From NCBI RefSeq assembly GCF_000336955.1, contig NZ_AOLI01000028.1:1-43806 (forward strand): 43,806 bases of DNA, given 5' to 3'. The notes beneath the pieces are model-generated. The model was given only the letters and a program-made list of their open reading frames with translations, did not search any database and was not told the DNA's origin. The first letter of the stretch is position 1. Every line of letters begins with the position of its first letter. The position numbers were made by a program, and so were the translations under genes. This document shows, in pieces, positions 24,343-32,867 of this stretch. This DNA is from Haloferax larsenii JCM 13917. Lineage in GTDB: Archaea > Halobacteriota > Halobacteria > Halobacteriales > Haloferacaceae.

Positions 24343-24840
24343 ATGACCTCTCGGGCGCGACCCGTCCTCTTCCTCGCTGCCGTCCTCGTTGCGGCCGGAA
24401 GCGTCGTCTATCTCATGAACCCGGCCATCGTCCCCGGGTCGACCTCCGACTACGAGCGAACCACGCTCACCATCGTCGACGACGAAACAGGTGACACACT
24501 CGCGCGCGTGGACGCCCGCGTCGCCGACACCCACGCAAAGCGCTACACCGGGCTGAGCGACACCGAATCGCTCGAAGCGGGCGAAGGCATGTGGTTCGTC
24601 CACGACTCGTCGGGCACCTACGCCTACGTCATGCGTGACATGGACTTCCCGCTGGACATCATCTTCGTCGCCGAAAACGGCACCATCACGACCATCCACC
24701 ACGCCGAACTCGACCCCGAAGGGACGAGCGAGTCGGACCTCACGCGCTATCGCGGGACTGGGACGTACGTGCTCGAAGTCCCCTATGGCTACACCAACGA
24801 GACGGGTATCGAGGAAGGCGACCGAGTCGTCCTCGACTGA
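24343..24840 (+). CDS. DUF192 protein, membrane-anchored or secreted
   Basis: A 165-residue protein with an N-terminal hydrophobic segment (VLFLAAVLVAAGSVVYLM) acting as signal or anchor, then a DUF192 domain: AKRYTGLSDTESLEAGEGMW, FVHDSSGTYAYVMRDMDFPL, DIIFVAENGTIT, YVLEVPYGYTNETGIEEGD. The function of DUF192 is not established. A short haloarchaeal gene follows 39 bases downstream. Confidence 0.85.
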   Translation: MTSRARPVLFLAAVLVAAGSVVYLMNPAIVPGSTSDYERTTLTIVDDETGDTLARVDARVADTHAKRYTGLSDTESLEAGEGMWFVHDSSGTYAYVMRDMDFPLDIIFVAENGTITTIHHAELDPEGTSESDLTRYRGTGTYVLEVPYGYTNETGIEEGDRVVLD

Positions 24841-24879
24841 AAGCGAAACGTCCGAGGGGGCGGGGTGTCTGTCCCCGGT

Positions 24880-25149
24880 ATGGGCGAACACGTCGATGCA
24901 CTGGCGGACCTCGAAGGCTGGCGCGCCGAGGACTTCGCGGCGCGCGTCCACTACCGCGGCGCTGACGACGCCTACAGCATCGAATACTACGAGCCGTCGA
25001 ACTGCGTCCTCTACTGGAAAGTGAAAGGTGACGGCGAGGTAGCTGTCCCCGTCGGCAGAGAGTCCGTGCCCGACCCCCTCCGCAAGCGCGTGCGACAGGA
25101 CCTCGACGACGCGGGCGTCGACCCCGACACCGAAGCCCGTCAGTTGTAG
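24880..25149 (+). CDS. Conserved-looking 89-residue acidic protein
   Basis: An 89-residue soluble protein (MGEHVDALADLEGWRAEDFA ... DDAGVDPDTEARQL) with a beta-rich centre (SIEYYEPSNCVLYWKVKGDG). I do not recognise a named domain. The ATG at 24880 was preferred to a GTG five codons earlier. It lies between the DUF192 and ABC exporter genes on the same strand, 60 bases before the latter. Confidence 0.7.
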   Translation: MGEHVDALADLEGWRAEDFAARVHYRGADDAYSIEYYEPSNCVLYWKVKGDGEVAVPVGRESVPDPLRKRVRQDLDDAGVDPDTEARQL

Positions 25150-25209
25150 AACCGGCGCAGCGCGCCCCCACCCGAGTCCTTTACTGTCGCCGTCCCTTCC
25201 AACACTGGC

Positions 25210-27147
25210 ATGCCCGCTGATTCGGACGACGACCCCTTCGAGGACCAGCGCGAGCGGGTCGACAACCCGATGCGACGACTCTTCGCCGAGTACGGACGGG
25301 AGAACCTCCCGCAGTTCGTCCTCGGCGTCGTCGCTAGCGTCGTCGCTCGCGTCTTGGACCTCCTTCCACCGGTCGTCCTCGGCCTCGCCATCGACGCCAT
25401 CATCCGACAGGAGAAGTCCTTCGCGGCGGCGTTCCCCGTCGTCCCCGAAGCGTGGCTCGCACCATTCGTTCCCGCCGCCAGAAGCGGCCAGTTCTTCTTC
25501 GCCGTCGGCATCATCGTCTTCAGTTTCCTCGGCGGGGCCGCGTTCCACTGGCTCCGTAACTGGGGCTGGAACTCCTTCGCCCAGAACATCCAGCACGCGG
25601 TCCGCACCGACACCTACGACCGGATGCAACGGCTCAACATGGACTTCTTCGCCGACAAGCAGACCGGCGAGATGATGTCTATCCTCTCGAACGACGTGAA
25701 CCGGCTCGAACGGTTCCTCAACGACGGGATGAACTCCTTTTTCCGCCTGTCGGTGATGGTCCTCGCAATCGCGGTCGTCCTCCTCTCGTACAACTGGCAG
25801 CTCGCGCTCGTCGCGCTTGTTCCGGTTCCGCTCATCGCCGTCTTCACGTGGAAGTTCGTCCAAATCATCCAGCCGAAGTACGCCGAGGTTCGCTCGTCGG
25901 TCGGCACGCTCAACTCCCGCCTCGAAAACAACCTCGGTGGCATTCAGGTCATCAAGACGTTCAACGCCGAGTCTCACGAGTCAGACCGCGTCGACGGCGT
26001 CTCGATGGACTACTTCGGCGCGAACTGGGACGCCATCAACACCCGAATCAAGTTCTTCCCGGCGCTCCGCATCCTCGCCGGTATCGGCTTCACGCTCACC
26101 TTCGTCGTCGGTGGCCTGTGGGTCATCGAGGGACAGGGTCCCGGCCCGTTCACCGGCGAACTCGAAGTCGGTGAGTTCGTCACGTTCATCCTGCTCACCC
26201 AGCAGTTCGTCTGGCCGCTCGCCCAGTTCGGGCAAATCATCAACATGTACCAGCGTGCCCACGCCTCCAGCGAGCGCATCTTCGGTCTGATGGACGAACC
26301 CGCCCGCCTCGCCGAGAAAGAAGACGCCCCGGACCTCACCGTCACCGACGGTCGTGTCGAGTACGACGACGTCACCTTCGGCTACGACGACGACGAGACA
26401 ATCGTCGAAGACATCTCCTTCGAAGTCGGCGGCGGCGAGACGCTGGCCCTCGTCGGCCCGACGGGAGCGGGCAAGTCGACCATCCTCAAACTCCTCATGC
26501 GGATGTACGACACGGACGAGGGCACCGTTAGCATCGACGGACAGGACGTGCGCGACGTGACGCTCTCTAGTCTCCGCCAGCGCATCGCCTACGTCAGCCA
26601 AGAGACGTTCCTGTTCTACGGGACGGTCCGCGAGAACATCGCTTACGGGACGTTCGACGCCGACGAAGAGGACATCGTCGCGGCCGCGAAGGCCGCCGAG
26701 GCACACGAATTCATCTCGAATCTCCCGGAGGGCTACGACACGAAAGTCGGTGAGCGCGGCGTGAAACTCTCGGGCGGCCAGCGCCAGCGCGTCTCCATCG
26801 CCCGCGCGATTCTCAAAGACCCCGATATCCTCGTCCTCGACGAGGCGACTTCGGACGTCGACACCGAGACCGAGATGCTCATCCAGCGGTCGCTCGACAC
26901 GCTCACGGAAGACCGGACGACCTTCAGCATCGCTCACCGGCTCTCGACGATTAAGGACGCAGACACCATCGTCGTCCTCGAAGACGGCCGTATCGTCGAA
27001 CGCGGCACCCACGACGACTTGCTGGCGGACGACGGCCTCTACGCTCACCTCTGGGGCGTGCAGGCGGGCGAAATCGACCAACTTCCGGACGAGTTCGTCG
27101 AGCGCGCCGCCCGCCGCCAGGCCGAAGTCGATGCGAGCGACGACTGA
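25210..27147 (+). CDS. ABC exporter, fused membrane and ATPase domains
   Basis: A 645-residue half-transporter of the MsbA/multidrug type. The N-terminal membrane domain (about 30-380) has six hydrophobic helices and the coupling segment MDFFADKQTGEMMSILSNDV. The ATPase domain has Walker A (LVGPTGAGKST, about 414-424), the Q-loop YVSQETFLFY, the signature LSGGQRQRVSIARAI (about 520), Walker B ILVLDEATSDVD and the H-loop IAHRLSTI. All catalytic residues are present, so a functional homodimeric exporter is expected. Substrate is unknown; lipids or hydrophobic compounds are usual for the family. Confidence 0.94.
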   Translation: MPADSDDDPFEDQRERVDNPMRRLFAEYGRENLPQFVLGVVASVVARVLDLLPPVVLGLAIDAIIRQEKSFAAAFPVVPEAWLAPFVPAARSGQFFFAVGIIVFSFLGGAAFHWLRNWGWNSFAQNIQHAVRTDTYDRMQRLNMDFFADKQTGEMMSILSNDVNRLERFLNDGMNSFFRLSVMVLAIAVVLLSYNWQLALVALVPVPLIAVFTWKFVQIIQPKYAEVRSSVGTLNSRLENNLGGIQVIKTFNAESHESDRVDGVSMDYFGANWDAINTRIKFFPALRILAGIGFTLTFVVGGLWVIEGQGPGPFTGELEVGEFVTFILLTQQFVWPLAQFGQIINMYQRAHASSERIFGLMDEPARLAEKEDAPDLTVTDGRVEYDDVTFGYDDDETIVEDISFEVGGGETLALVGPTGAGKSTILKLLMRMYDTDEGTVSIDGQDVRDVTLSSLRQRIAYVSQETFLFYGTVRENIAYGTFDADEEDIVAAAKAAEAHEFISNLPEGYDTKVGERGVKLSGGQRQRVSIARAILKDPDILVLDEATSDVDTETEMLIQRSLDTLTEDRTTFSIAHRLSTIKDADTIVVLEDGRIVERGTHDDLLADDGLYAHLWGVQAGEIDQLPDEFVERAARRQAEVDASDD

Positions 27148-27208
27148 CCGACCGCGCTCGTTCGCCCGAAGCGCCTACCACTAAGGCCGCGCCCCGCTTT
27201 CTCCCGGC

Positions 27209-27931
27209 ATGCGACTCTCCGAGGCCACTTGGACCGAGGTCGCCGACCTCGACACCGACCTCGCGCTCCTCCCGGTCGGAAGCACAGAGCAACACGGCCC
27301 GCACGCACCGCTCGGCACAGACGCTCTCAACGCCGAATCAGTCGCCAGCGCTGGAGCGGAGGCCTTCGACGACGACGTGCTCGTCGCCCCGACGATTCCG
27401 GTTGGCGTCGCCGAGGAACACCGCGCCTTCGACGGCACACTCTGGGTCTCCCCAAATACTTTCCGCGCGTACGTCCGCGAGACCATCGACTCCCTCGCCC
27501 ACCACGGCTTCGACCGCGTCGTCGTCGTCAACGGCCACGGCGGGAACGTCGAAGCCCTCGCAGAATGCTGTCGCCGCCTCTCCCGAACCGGAGACGCCTA
27601 CGCCGTCTCGTTCACGTGGTTCAATGCGGTCGGTGACCACTCCTCGGACATGGGTCACGGCGGACCGCTCGAAACCGCACTCCTCCGACACACGCACCCC
27701 GAACTGGTCCGTGAGGACCGCATCGACGAGGCCCGCGAGGGTGCGGCCGACCGCTGGGGCGAGTGGGTTGCGGGCGTCAATCTCGCCCACGACTCCGACG
27801 AGTTCACCGAAAACGGCGTCGTCGGCGACCCGGCTGACGGCGACGCCGAACGCGGCGCGGAACTGGAGTCGCTCGCCGCTGAATCGCTTGCGAAGTTGCT
27901 GACGGCAGTAAGAGAGAAATCACTCGACTGA
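27209..27931 (+). CDS. Creatininase-family amidohydrolase
   Basis: A 240-residue creatininase-family enzyme with metal-binding motifs GSTEQHGPHAPLGTD, VVNGHGGN and DMGHGGPLETALL. The family includes creatininase and the archaeal formylamide hydrolase ArfB of flavin/F420 biosynthesis. The archaeal context makes an ArfB-like role possible, but sequence alone does not decide. The gene lies 61 bases after the ABC exporter on the same strand. Confidence 0.87.
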   Translation: MRLSEATWTEVADLDTDLALLPVGSTEQHGPHAPLGTDALNAESVASAGAEAFDDDVLVAPTIPVGVAEEHRAFDGTLWVSPNTFRAYVRETIDSLAHHGFDRVVVVNGHGGNVEALAECCRRLSRTGDAYAVSFTWFNAVGDHSSDMGHGGPLETALLRHTHPELVREDRIDEAREGAADRWGEWVAGVNLAHDSDEFTENGVVGDPADGDAERGAELESLAAESLAKLLTAVREKSLD

Positions 27932-27965
27932 GGCGAGGCAGTCGGCGGAGGCCGACCCGATTACC

Positions 27966-28433
27966 CTATTCTTCCTCTTCCTCTTCTTCCTCTTCTTCCT
28001 CTTCCTCTTCTTCCTCCTCACTTTCTTCGTCGGCGTCTGCTGTCTCGGCAGCCTCGGTGAGCGCACCGCGGAGTTGCGGCATCGTGTTGGTGAGTTCGCC
28101 CACGAGTTCGTGTGCGTCCTCGACCATTTCGAGGAGTTCCTGCAGTTCCTCGATGGCTTCTTCGAGGTCCTCGGGGTCGTCGAACGCATCTGCGCGCTCG
28201 CCGATGACGTACCACTTCTTGGCCTGCCGGACGTGCTCTGCGGCACCGTCCACGTCCAGTGACGAGCGGAGGCCGTTGAGGACGCCCAGAACGTTGTCCG
28301 CTTCGGCGTCCCACACGTCGTCCGCATCGGGCAAGGCCGCGCGTGCCTCGCCGAGGTGTTCCTCGACGTCGGCTCGCATCTCCGCTGCCGCCTCTCCGAA
28401 CAGGTCGTCGTCGCCGAGCGTACTTTGACTCAT
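27966..28433 (-). CDS. DUF5790 protein with poly-glutamate tail
   Basis: A 155-residue, mostly helical acidic protein of a haloarchaeal family I recognise as DUF5790. Long amphipathic helices (ANNVLGVLNGLR-type near 45-60 and EEAIEELQELLEMVEDAHEL near 90-110) suggest a coiled-coil or helical bundle. The C-terminus is a run of almost pure glutamate (about 19 residues) encoded by a GAG/GAA microsatellite. Function is unknown. It converges with the creatininase gene. Confidence 0.85.
   Translation of the reverse strand: MSQSTLGDDDLFGEAAAEMRADVEEHLGEARAALPDADDVWDAEADNVLGVLNGLRSSLDVDGAAEHVRQAKKWYVIGERADAFDDPEDLEEAIEELQELLEMVEDAHELVGELTNTMPQLRGALTEAAETADADEESEEEEEEEEEEEEEEEEE
27969..28019. repeat. 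TTC/CTC microsatellite encoding poly-Glu
   Basis: An uninterrupted stretch of TTC and CTC triplets (GAA/GAG on the coding strand) of about 50 bases at the 3' end of the DUF5790 gene. It is prone to replication slippage, which would change the tail length in whole codons. Confidence 0.85.
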
Positions 28434-28453
28434 GCCAGCACATTCGGCACGTG

Positions 28454-28472
28454 GGGGTTTAAAAACAACCCC
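28454..28472 (-). promoter_or_regulatory. DUF5790 promoter inside an inverted repeat
   Basis: The TATA-like TTTTTAAA is flanked by GGGGTT (28454-28459) and AACCCC (28467-28472), a 6-bp inverted repeat. It is about 21-39 bases before the ATG at 28433, so a bound dimeric protein would block TBP. Confidence 0.5.
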
Positions 28473-28522
28473 GAAAGTGAAAGTAAAATCGAGGGACTCG
28501 GTCGCGGTCGCGGCCGATTTAC

Positions 28523-29005
28523 TCAGCGAATGTCACCGAGATATCGCGCCTCTCGATTCGCGGTCTTCACTTGACGCTGAAGCGCGTCTGGCAGTTCACG
28601 CGGGAAAAACCAGTAGTCGTCGAGTTCGTTCACCGCGAGCCACGTGACGCCAACTTGTTTTGCGTCTCTCACCGTGGGCTGGACAGGGTCGTCATCGACG
28701 AGTTCGCACCAGAAGAAGTGGTCTACCCGGTGGTCGTCGTCCTCGGCTCCACCCTCATCCTCGTCTTCGTCCGTGTCGTGATTCGACGGGATGTAGTCTC
28801 GGACGAACGCGAGCGATTCGACCTCGACCTCGTACCCTGTCTCTTCGCGGACTTCGCGGCGGACCGTCTCCGAGAGCGACTCGCCCGTCTGTTGTCCCCC
28901 GCCGGGGGTCAAATACCAACGCTCGCCGTCGCCGGACCCGTATTGGACGGTCAGGAGGGTTCCATCGTAGACAACGAGGCCGCGAGCGGCGATTCGGGGG
29001 CTCAT
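28523..29005 (-). CDS. Nudix hydrolase
   Basis: A 160-residue Nudix protein. The Nudix box lies at about 36-58 (PGGGQQTGESLSETVRREV then REETGYEV) with all catalytic glutamates. An acidic insert (about 73-92) separates it from the rest. Nudix enzymes hydrolyse nucleoside diphosphates linked to another group; the substrate is unknown. Its start overlaps the end of mptD by four bases (ATGA-type), so the two are translated from one message. This suggests a role near pterin biosynthesis, for example dephosphorylating dihydroneopterin triphosphate, but that is inference. Confidence 0.9.
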   Translation of the reverse strand: MSPRIAARGLVVYDGTLLTVQYGSGDGERWYLTPGGGQQTGESLSETVRREVREETGYEVEVESLAFVRDYIPSNHDTDEDEDEGGAEDDDHRVDHFFWCELVDDDPVQPTVRDAKQVGVTWLAVNELDDYWFFPRELPDALQRQVKTANREARYLGDIR

Positions 29006-29346
29006 TCCTCGACCGAGACGAGTTTCATCAGCGGGTAGCCGTCTTCCATCTCCATCTTCGTGCGGACGGTCACGTCCTCGTACTCGATTCGCATCTCGAC
29101 GCGCATCAGCGACCCCGTGAGCTCGGTGTAGTCGGCCGTCGAATCGGCGAGTTTGGCTTCGAGTTCGTCGTCGAGGATGTCCACAGTGACGGACTCGCAG
29201 TGGGGTTGGTTCTCGATGGACTCCGCTATCGCTTCTTCGAGGCTTCGAGCGCTGTCGGGAGACACCGGCGTCCCGGCGAACTGGTGGTAGAGCGAGCCGA
29301 ACTTGATGCCCGCTTCGAAACAGGCAGACTGCGGGTCAGTGACCAT
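29002..29346 (-). CDS. mptD: Archaeal dihydroneopterin aldolase (MptD family)
   Basis: A 114-residue protein of the archaeal MptD family, which splits 7,8-dihydroneopterin to 6-hydroxymethyl-7,8-dihydropterin and glycolaldehyde in pterin biosynthesis. The family signature ACFEAGIKFGSLYHQFAGTP lies at residues 8-27. Length is normal. It is first in a two-gene operon with the Nudix gene. A TATA-like ACTTTAGG (minus strand) about 25-32 bases upstream fits a nearly leaderless message. Confidence 0.87.
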   Translation of the reverse strand: MVTDPQSACFEAGIKFGSLYHQFAGTPVSPDSARSLEEAIAESIENQPHCESVTVDILDDELEAKLADSTADYTELTGSLMRVEMRIEYEDVTVRTKMEMEDGYPLMKLVSVEE

Positions 29347-29407
29347 GTCTGCGAGTCTGTCGCTCGGGCCTAAAGTTCGCCGGTCGGGCCGCTCGCGGGC
29401 GCGAACC

Positions 29408-29420
29408 GGTCCTTACTTAG
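29408..29420 (+). promoter_or_regulatory. azf promoter
   Basis: GGTCCTTACTTAG contains a TATA-like TTACTTAG about 28-33 bases before the azf ATG, leaving a leader of a few bases. Confidence 0.45.
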
Positions 29421-29445
29421 TCCCGCTTGTCGGACGTAGAATCGA

Positions 29446-30234
29446 ATGGACAAGCCGGTTTTGCTGACGGGGGCTGGCGGGCGCGTCGGCCAGGCGATAC
29501 TGGGGCACATCGGCGACGCCTACGACTGGCGATTGCTGGACCGCGAGCCGCTGTCTGACGAGAAGATACCCGAATCCGTCGACCAGACGAACGTCTACGT
29601 CGCGGACATCACCGACGAGACTGCGATTCGAAACGCCATCGAGGGCGTCGGCGCAGTCATCCACCTCGCCGGTGACCCGCGTCCCGAGGCACCGTGGGAC
29701 AGTGTCCTTCGGAACAATATCGACGGCACGCAGAACATGTTCGAGGCGGCTATCGACGCGGGCGTCGAGAAGTTCGCGTTCGCCTCGTCGAACCACGCCG
29801 TCGGTGCGTACGAGACCGACGAACGGACGCCGGAGATGTACCGACCCCACCACGAGTTCCGACTGGACGGGACCGAACTCGCCCGCCCAAGTAACCTCTA
29901 CGGTGTGAGCAAAGCGACTGGTGAGACCCTCGGCCGCTACTACCACGACCACCACGACATCTCCGTCGTGAACGTCCGCATCGGCAACCTCACCCAGCAC
30001 CACCCGCCGAAAGAGTACGAACGCGGCCAGGCGATGTGGCTCTCGTACCGCGACTGCGCCCACCTGTTCGCGTGCTGCATCGACGCCGACTACGACTTCG
30101 AAATCGTCTACGGCATCTCCGACAACGACCGAAAGTACTACTCCATCGACCGCGCCCGTGAGGTCCTCGGCTACGACCCACAGGACAACTCCGCGGAGTT
30201 CACCTTCGAAGGCGAACCGCTGGACGAAGCGTAG
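29446..30234 (+). CDS. azf: NAD-dependent glucose-6-phosphate dehydrogenase (Azf)
   Basis: A 262-residue extended short-chain dehydrogenase. It has the NAD-binding motif TGAGGRVGQAI (8-18) and the catalytic set Ser115 (FASSNHAVG), Tyr152 and Lys156 (SNLYGVSKATGE). Sequence and context match Azf, the haloarchaeal glucose-6-phosphate dehydrogenase that starts the oxidative pentose phosphate pathway and is unrelated to bacterial Zwf. It stands alone, divergent from mptD. Confidence 0.92.
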   Translation: MDKPVLLTGAGGRVGQAILGHIGDAYDWRLLDREPLSDEKIPESVDQTNVYVADITDETAIRNAIEGVGAVIHLAGDPRPEAPWDSVLRNNIDGTQNMFEAAIDAGVEKFAFASSNHAVGAYETDERTPEMYRPHHEFRLDGTELARPSNLYGVSKATGETLGRYYHDHHDISVVNVRIGNLTQHHPPKEYERGQAMWLSYRDCAHLFACCIDADYDFEIVYGISDNDRKYYSIDRAREVLGYDPQDNSAEFTFEGEPLDEA

Positions 30235-30300
30235 GTTTCAGGGCTGGTGCGTTTTTTCGGAACCGACGGATTCCACAGCGACCAGCGTGCCCGCCGCTGG

Positions 30301-30726
30301 TCAGGACGTCCGGGTCTCGGCCCGCCCGCGCTGTGGGTTCGCCCGATTCCAGACCACGTAACTGTACACGACGAGCACGACCGCGAGCGCCGTATCGACG
30401 ACTTCGATAGCGAACAATAGCGGCGGCATCGCGTCCGGCGACGTTGGGAAGATGCCAGCCAAATCGAGGCCGTAGACGACGATGTAGAGTCCCCCGGCGA
30501 CGACCGCAGCGAGTAGCGCGTCAGTACTTCCCGACCAAAGGCGATACGCGGTGGCGAAGCTCCCCAGCCCCAACAGGATGAGAAAAGCGTTGAATCCCCA
30601 GTAGACGGCCGGAGAGAGGTGTTCGAACGACCGCGTCTCGATTGGTCCCCACGGCGCGAGCGAGACGAGAAGCAGGGTGACGACGGTCAACAAGAGTGCG
30701 ATTCGTCGAGCGGCGGTTGCTGCCAT
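30301..30726 (-). CDS. Four-helix membrane protein
   Basis: A 141-residue membrane protein with four hydrophobic segments (LLLTVVTLLLVSLAPW, AVYWGFNAFLILLGLGSFAT, ALLAAVVAGGLYIVVYGLDL, LLFAIEVVDTALAVVLVVYS). It has an Arg-rich C-terminus facing the cytoplasm by the positive-inside rule. I do not recognise a family. It is divergent from the HTH gene at 30838 and shares the short upstream region, in which ATTATAAATAC reads as a TATA box on either strand. Confidence 0.72.
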   Translation of the reverse strand: MAATAARRIALLLTVVTLLLVSLAPWGPIETRSFEHLSPAVYWGFNAFLILLGLGSFATAYRLWSGSTDALLAAVVAGGLYIVVYGLDLAGIFPTSPDAMPPLLFAIEVVDTALAVVLVVYSYVVWNRANPQRGRAETRTS

Positions 30727-30837
30727 AGCTACACTTTCGTCCACTGACGAGATGTGGCTGACTCCGAGCATACGAGGTGTATTTATAATCTCAGTCTACC
30801 CACTCTGCGCCAGCACCGCCGCCGCCGAACTTGGACG

Positions 30838-31512
30838 ATGAGATACACCACACTGCGACTCGGCTGGGACGACACCGAACTGCACCCGTTGACAGCAGCG
30901 TTCACCGACGACGCGGGTGTCTCCATCGAGTCACTCCACTACGTGAACTCGGTCGGAGACGGCGGCTACACCGAACTGAGTCGCCTCCGGGGCGACCTCG
31001 ACGCGGCGCGGGATATCCTCGATTCGATTTCCGAAGTCCGGGCGTTCGACGTCTCTGCTGCTGGTATCGCGTACATCCACTACGAGTCGTCGCCGCTCAT
31101 GGACCGACTGCTGGCGGTCGTCTTCGACCACGCAGTCGTCCTCACGTGGCCGGTCACCTTCGCCCGGTCGAACGGGAACCTCTCGGCACAACTCACCTTG
31201 CTCGGCACCGAGGACGCACTGAGTCAGGCTATCACAACTATCCCGGCCGAAATCGACGTCTCGCTCGTTCGCACCGGCCGATACGAGGCGTCTGCCCACG
31301 ACCCGCTGTCGTCGCTCACAGACCGCCAGCGCGAGGTTCTCGACGTCGCAGTCCGGGCTGGCTACTACGAGGTCCCCCGAGAAGCGACACACCGGGACAT
31401 CGCCGCCGAACTCGCCGTGGCACCCGGCACTGTGAGTGAGCATCTGCAACGAATCGAAGCCAACCTCGTGTCGGCACTGGTCGGTGCGCCCGGAACCGAC
31501 GGCGAGCCGTAA
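30838..31512 (+). CDS. Bat-type HTH transcription regulator
   Basis: A 224-residue regulator. The C-terminal HTH of the bacterio-opsin-activator type lies at about 160-215 (LSSLTDRQREVLDVAVRAGY, then ATHRDIAAELAVAPGTVSEH). The N-terminal 150 residues are a variable sensor-like region without the cysteine cluster seen in the relative at 18423. The ATG at 30838 gives the typical start MRYTTLRLGW; a longer start would overlap the promoter. The divergent membrane protein is a candidate target or partner. Confidence 0.83.
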   Translation: MRYTTLRLGWDDTELHPLTAAFTDDAGVSIESLHYVNSVGDGGYTELSRLRGDLDAARDILDSISEVRAFDVSAAGIAYIHYESSPLMDRLLAVVFDHAVVLTWPVTFARSNGNLSAQLTLLGTEDALSQAITTIPAEIDVSLVRTGRYEASAHDPLSSLTDRQREVLDVAVRAGYYEVPREATHRDIAAELAVAPGTVSEHLQRIEANLVSALVGAPGTDGEP

Positions 31513-31516
31513 CGAG

Positions 31517-32134
31517 TCACTCGAACAGTCCGGTCACGTCGTCCTCGCGTCGTCGCTTCCGGCGGACGTGTTCTGCCAGCCGCTGGTAGACCAGCCCTCG
31601 TTGGGCCTCGTTTTGGACGAAGTCGAACATCTGTGCGGTGTACTGCGTCTGTGTTCCGTCTGCGACCTCCTCGCGGGCGTAGGCAATCGCGTCCTCGACG
31701 ACCGACTCGTCGAAACCCGCTCCTTCCTCGGCGAGCGTCTCGGCCGCGACGACAATAGCGTCGAAGTCGAGGTCGTCGTACGTAAGCACCTGCCCGTCGT
31801 GGCGGAGCGCGACCGGCCCGTCGCGGAGTGCGGCAGCAGGGTCAGCTTCGAGCGTGGAGAGAAAGTTCCGAACGTCGCCGAGGTTGACACCCCGGTAGTC
31901 GTCAGCTAACCCGTCGAGATACGCCTGTGCGCTCTCGGCCAACCCCGTCGCACCGGAGTAATTCTCTTCTCGCGCGTGGTGGACGGCCGCCGTGAACTGG
32001 ATGAGTCCGTGGAGAAACCGCTCGTCGGCGCTGCCGTCCGGGAGGTCGAGCCACCGCGACTCCCACGCGCCGTGGGCCGCCCGGAAGGCACCGGCGTTGT
32101 AGATGGCGAGACCGGCGCGAAGCGAATCGTCCAT
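31517..32134 (-). CDS. DUF309 protein
   Basis: A 205-residue protein. The first 100 residues carry the DUF309 signature: NAGAFRAAHGAWESRWLDLP, then FLHGLIQFTAAVHHARE. The fold is helical with conserved His and Trp-Glu; the function is unknown. The C-terminal half is helical and acidic. It converges with the Bat-type regulator, with only four bases between stop codons. The ATG at 32132-32134 was chosen over a start 23 codons upstream with an Arg-rich low-complexity lead. Confidence 0.84.
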   Translation of the reverse strand: MDDSLRAGLAIYNAGAFRAAHGAWESRWLDLPDGSADERFLHGLIQFTAAVHHAREENYSGATGLAESAQAYLDGLADDYRGVNLGDVRNFLSTLEADPAAALRDGPVALRHDGQVLTYDDLDFDAIVVAAETLAEEGAGFDESVVEDAIAYAREEVADGTQTQYTAQMFDFVQNEAQRGLVYQRLAEHVRRKRRREDDVTGLFE

Positions 32135-32279
32135 GGTCGTCGTTTGCCGGCGACGAGTAAAGATTCCGCGGGAACCGGCTCCCTCGATAGGTAGGGTGTA
32201 CATGCTTATCCCTCTTCAGAACATATGTGATATGGTAGCACATGAATGCCCTCTCCTCCCTCAGCCGAGGTGTCGATTA

Positions 32280-32501
32280 ATGACCCCCTCTCCAGTCTGC
32301 ATCAGCTGTGGAGACGCGTACCTGTTCTCCAGAGCCTACAAGGGCAACTACTGCCCCGACTGCAACGAAGAGTGGTCGTCGAAACCTCGGACTGAGAATG
32401 CCCCCCGTCCCCGCCCACAGAGCCCCGCTTCCGTCTCGTCGGTCACGCAGCCCGACGAAGACGACGCACCACACCTCGAACCACCGTACGACGACGAGTA
32501 A
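32280..32501 (+). CDS. Small zinc-ribbon protein
   Basis: A 73-residue protein. The N-terminus has a two-knuckle zinc site, CISCG (residues 7-11) and CPDC (about 25-28), and the rest is a disordered Pro/Glu/Asp tail. An ATG 16 codons upstream (32232) lies about 26 bases after a TATA-like TGCTTATC and may be the true leaderless start; 32280 is kept because the zinc site then begins near the N-terminus, as in other haloarchaeal microproteins. Confidence 0.62.
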   Translation: MTPSPVCISCGDAYLFSRAYKGNYCPDCNEEWSSKPRTENAPRPRPQSPASVSSVTQPDEDDAPHLEPPYDDE

Positions 32502-32615
32502 CACTCACTTTTTGCCGGACTGGCCGCTGAGCGACTGCGCCGTACCGTGGGACTGAGTTAGAGTTACGACCGAGAGACACAGCTGTCTCTCGAAGATTAG
32601 TGTTCGGAAGGAAAA

Positions 32616-32688
32616 CGTCCTGACGGAGATTTGAACTCCGGTCCCTGGCTCCGCAAGCCAAGAGGATAGTCCACTACCCTACCAGGAC
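32616..32688 (-). tRNA. tRNA-Arg (GCG)
   Basis: A 73-base tRNA starting GTCCTGGTAGGGTAGTGG. The anticodon stem-loop TTGGCTTGCGGAGCCAG shows GCG, reading CGC codons. The T arm reads GAGTTCAAATCTC. The acceptor stem includes a G-U pair at its base. No intron and no 3'-end copy nearby. Confidence 0.93.
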
Positions 32689-32867
32689 TGTCTTGCTGCA
32701 TCCTTCGGTACTCGACGGTTACTTAAGACGGTTACGATGTTGACTCCCAGTGAACCGCGGGACCACGGCACGGAGAAGCACGGAAATAGCGGGGCGGGCG
32801 TCTCCTCGGTCCGTCTGCGACGTGTCCCGACACAAGGACTTTTTTCCGCCCCGCTGTACCTTTGGTC

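Noticed and set aside
24340-25977. A 545-codon open frame on the minus strand opposite the DUF192 and ABC genes
   Set aside because: An antisense artefact of high GC. The plus strand has convincing DUF192 and ABC exporter domains over the same bases.
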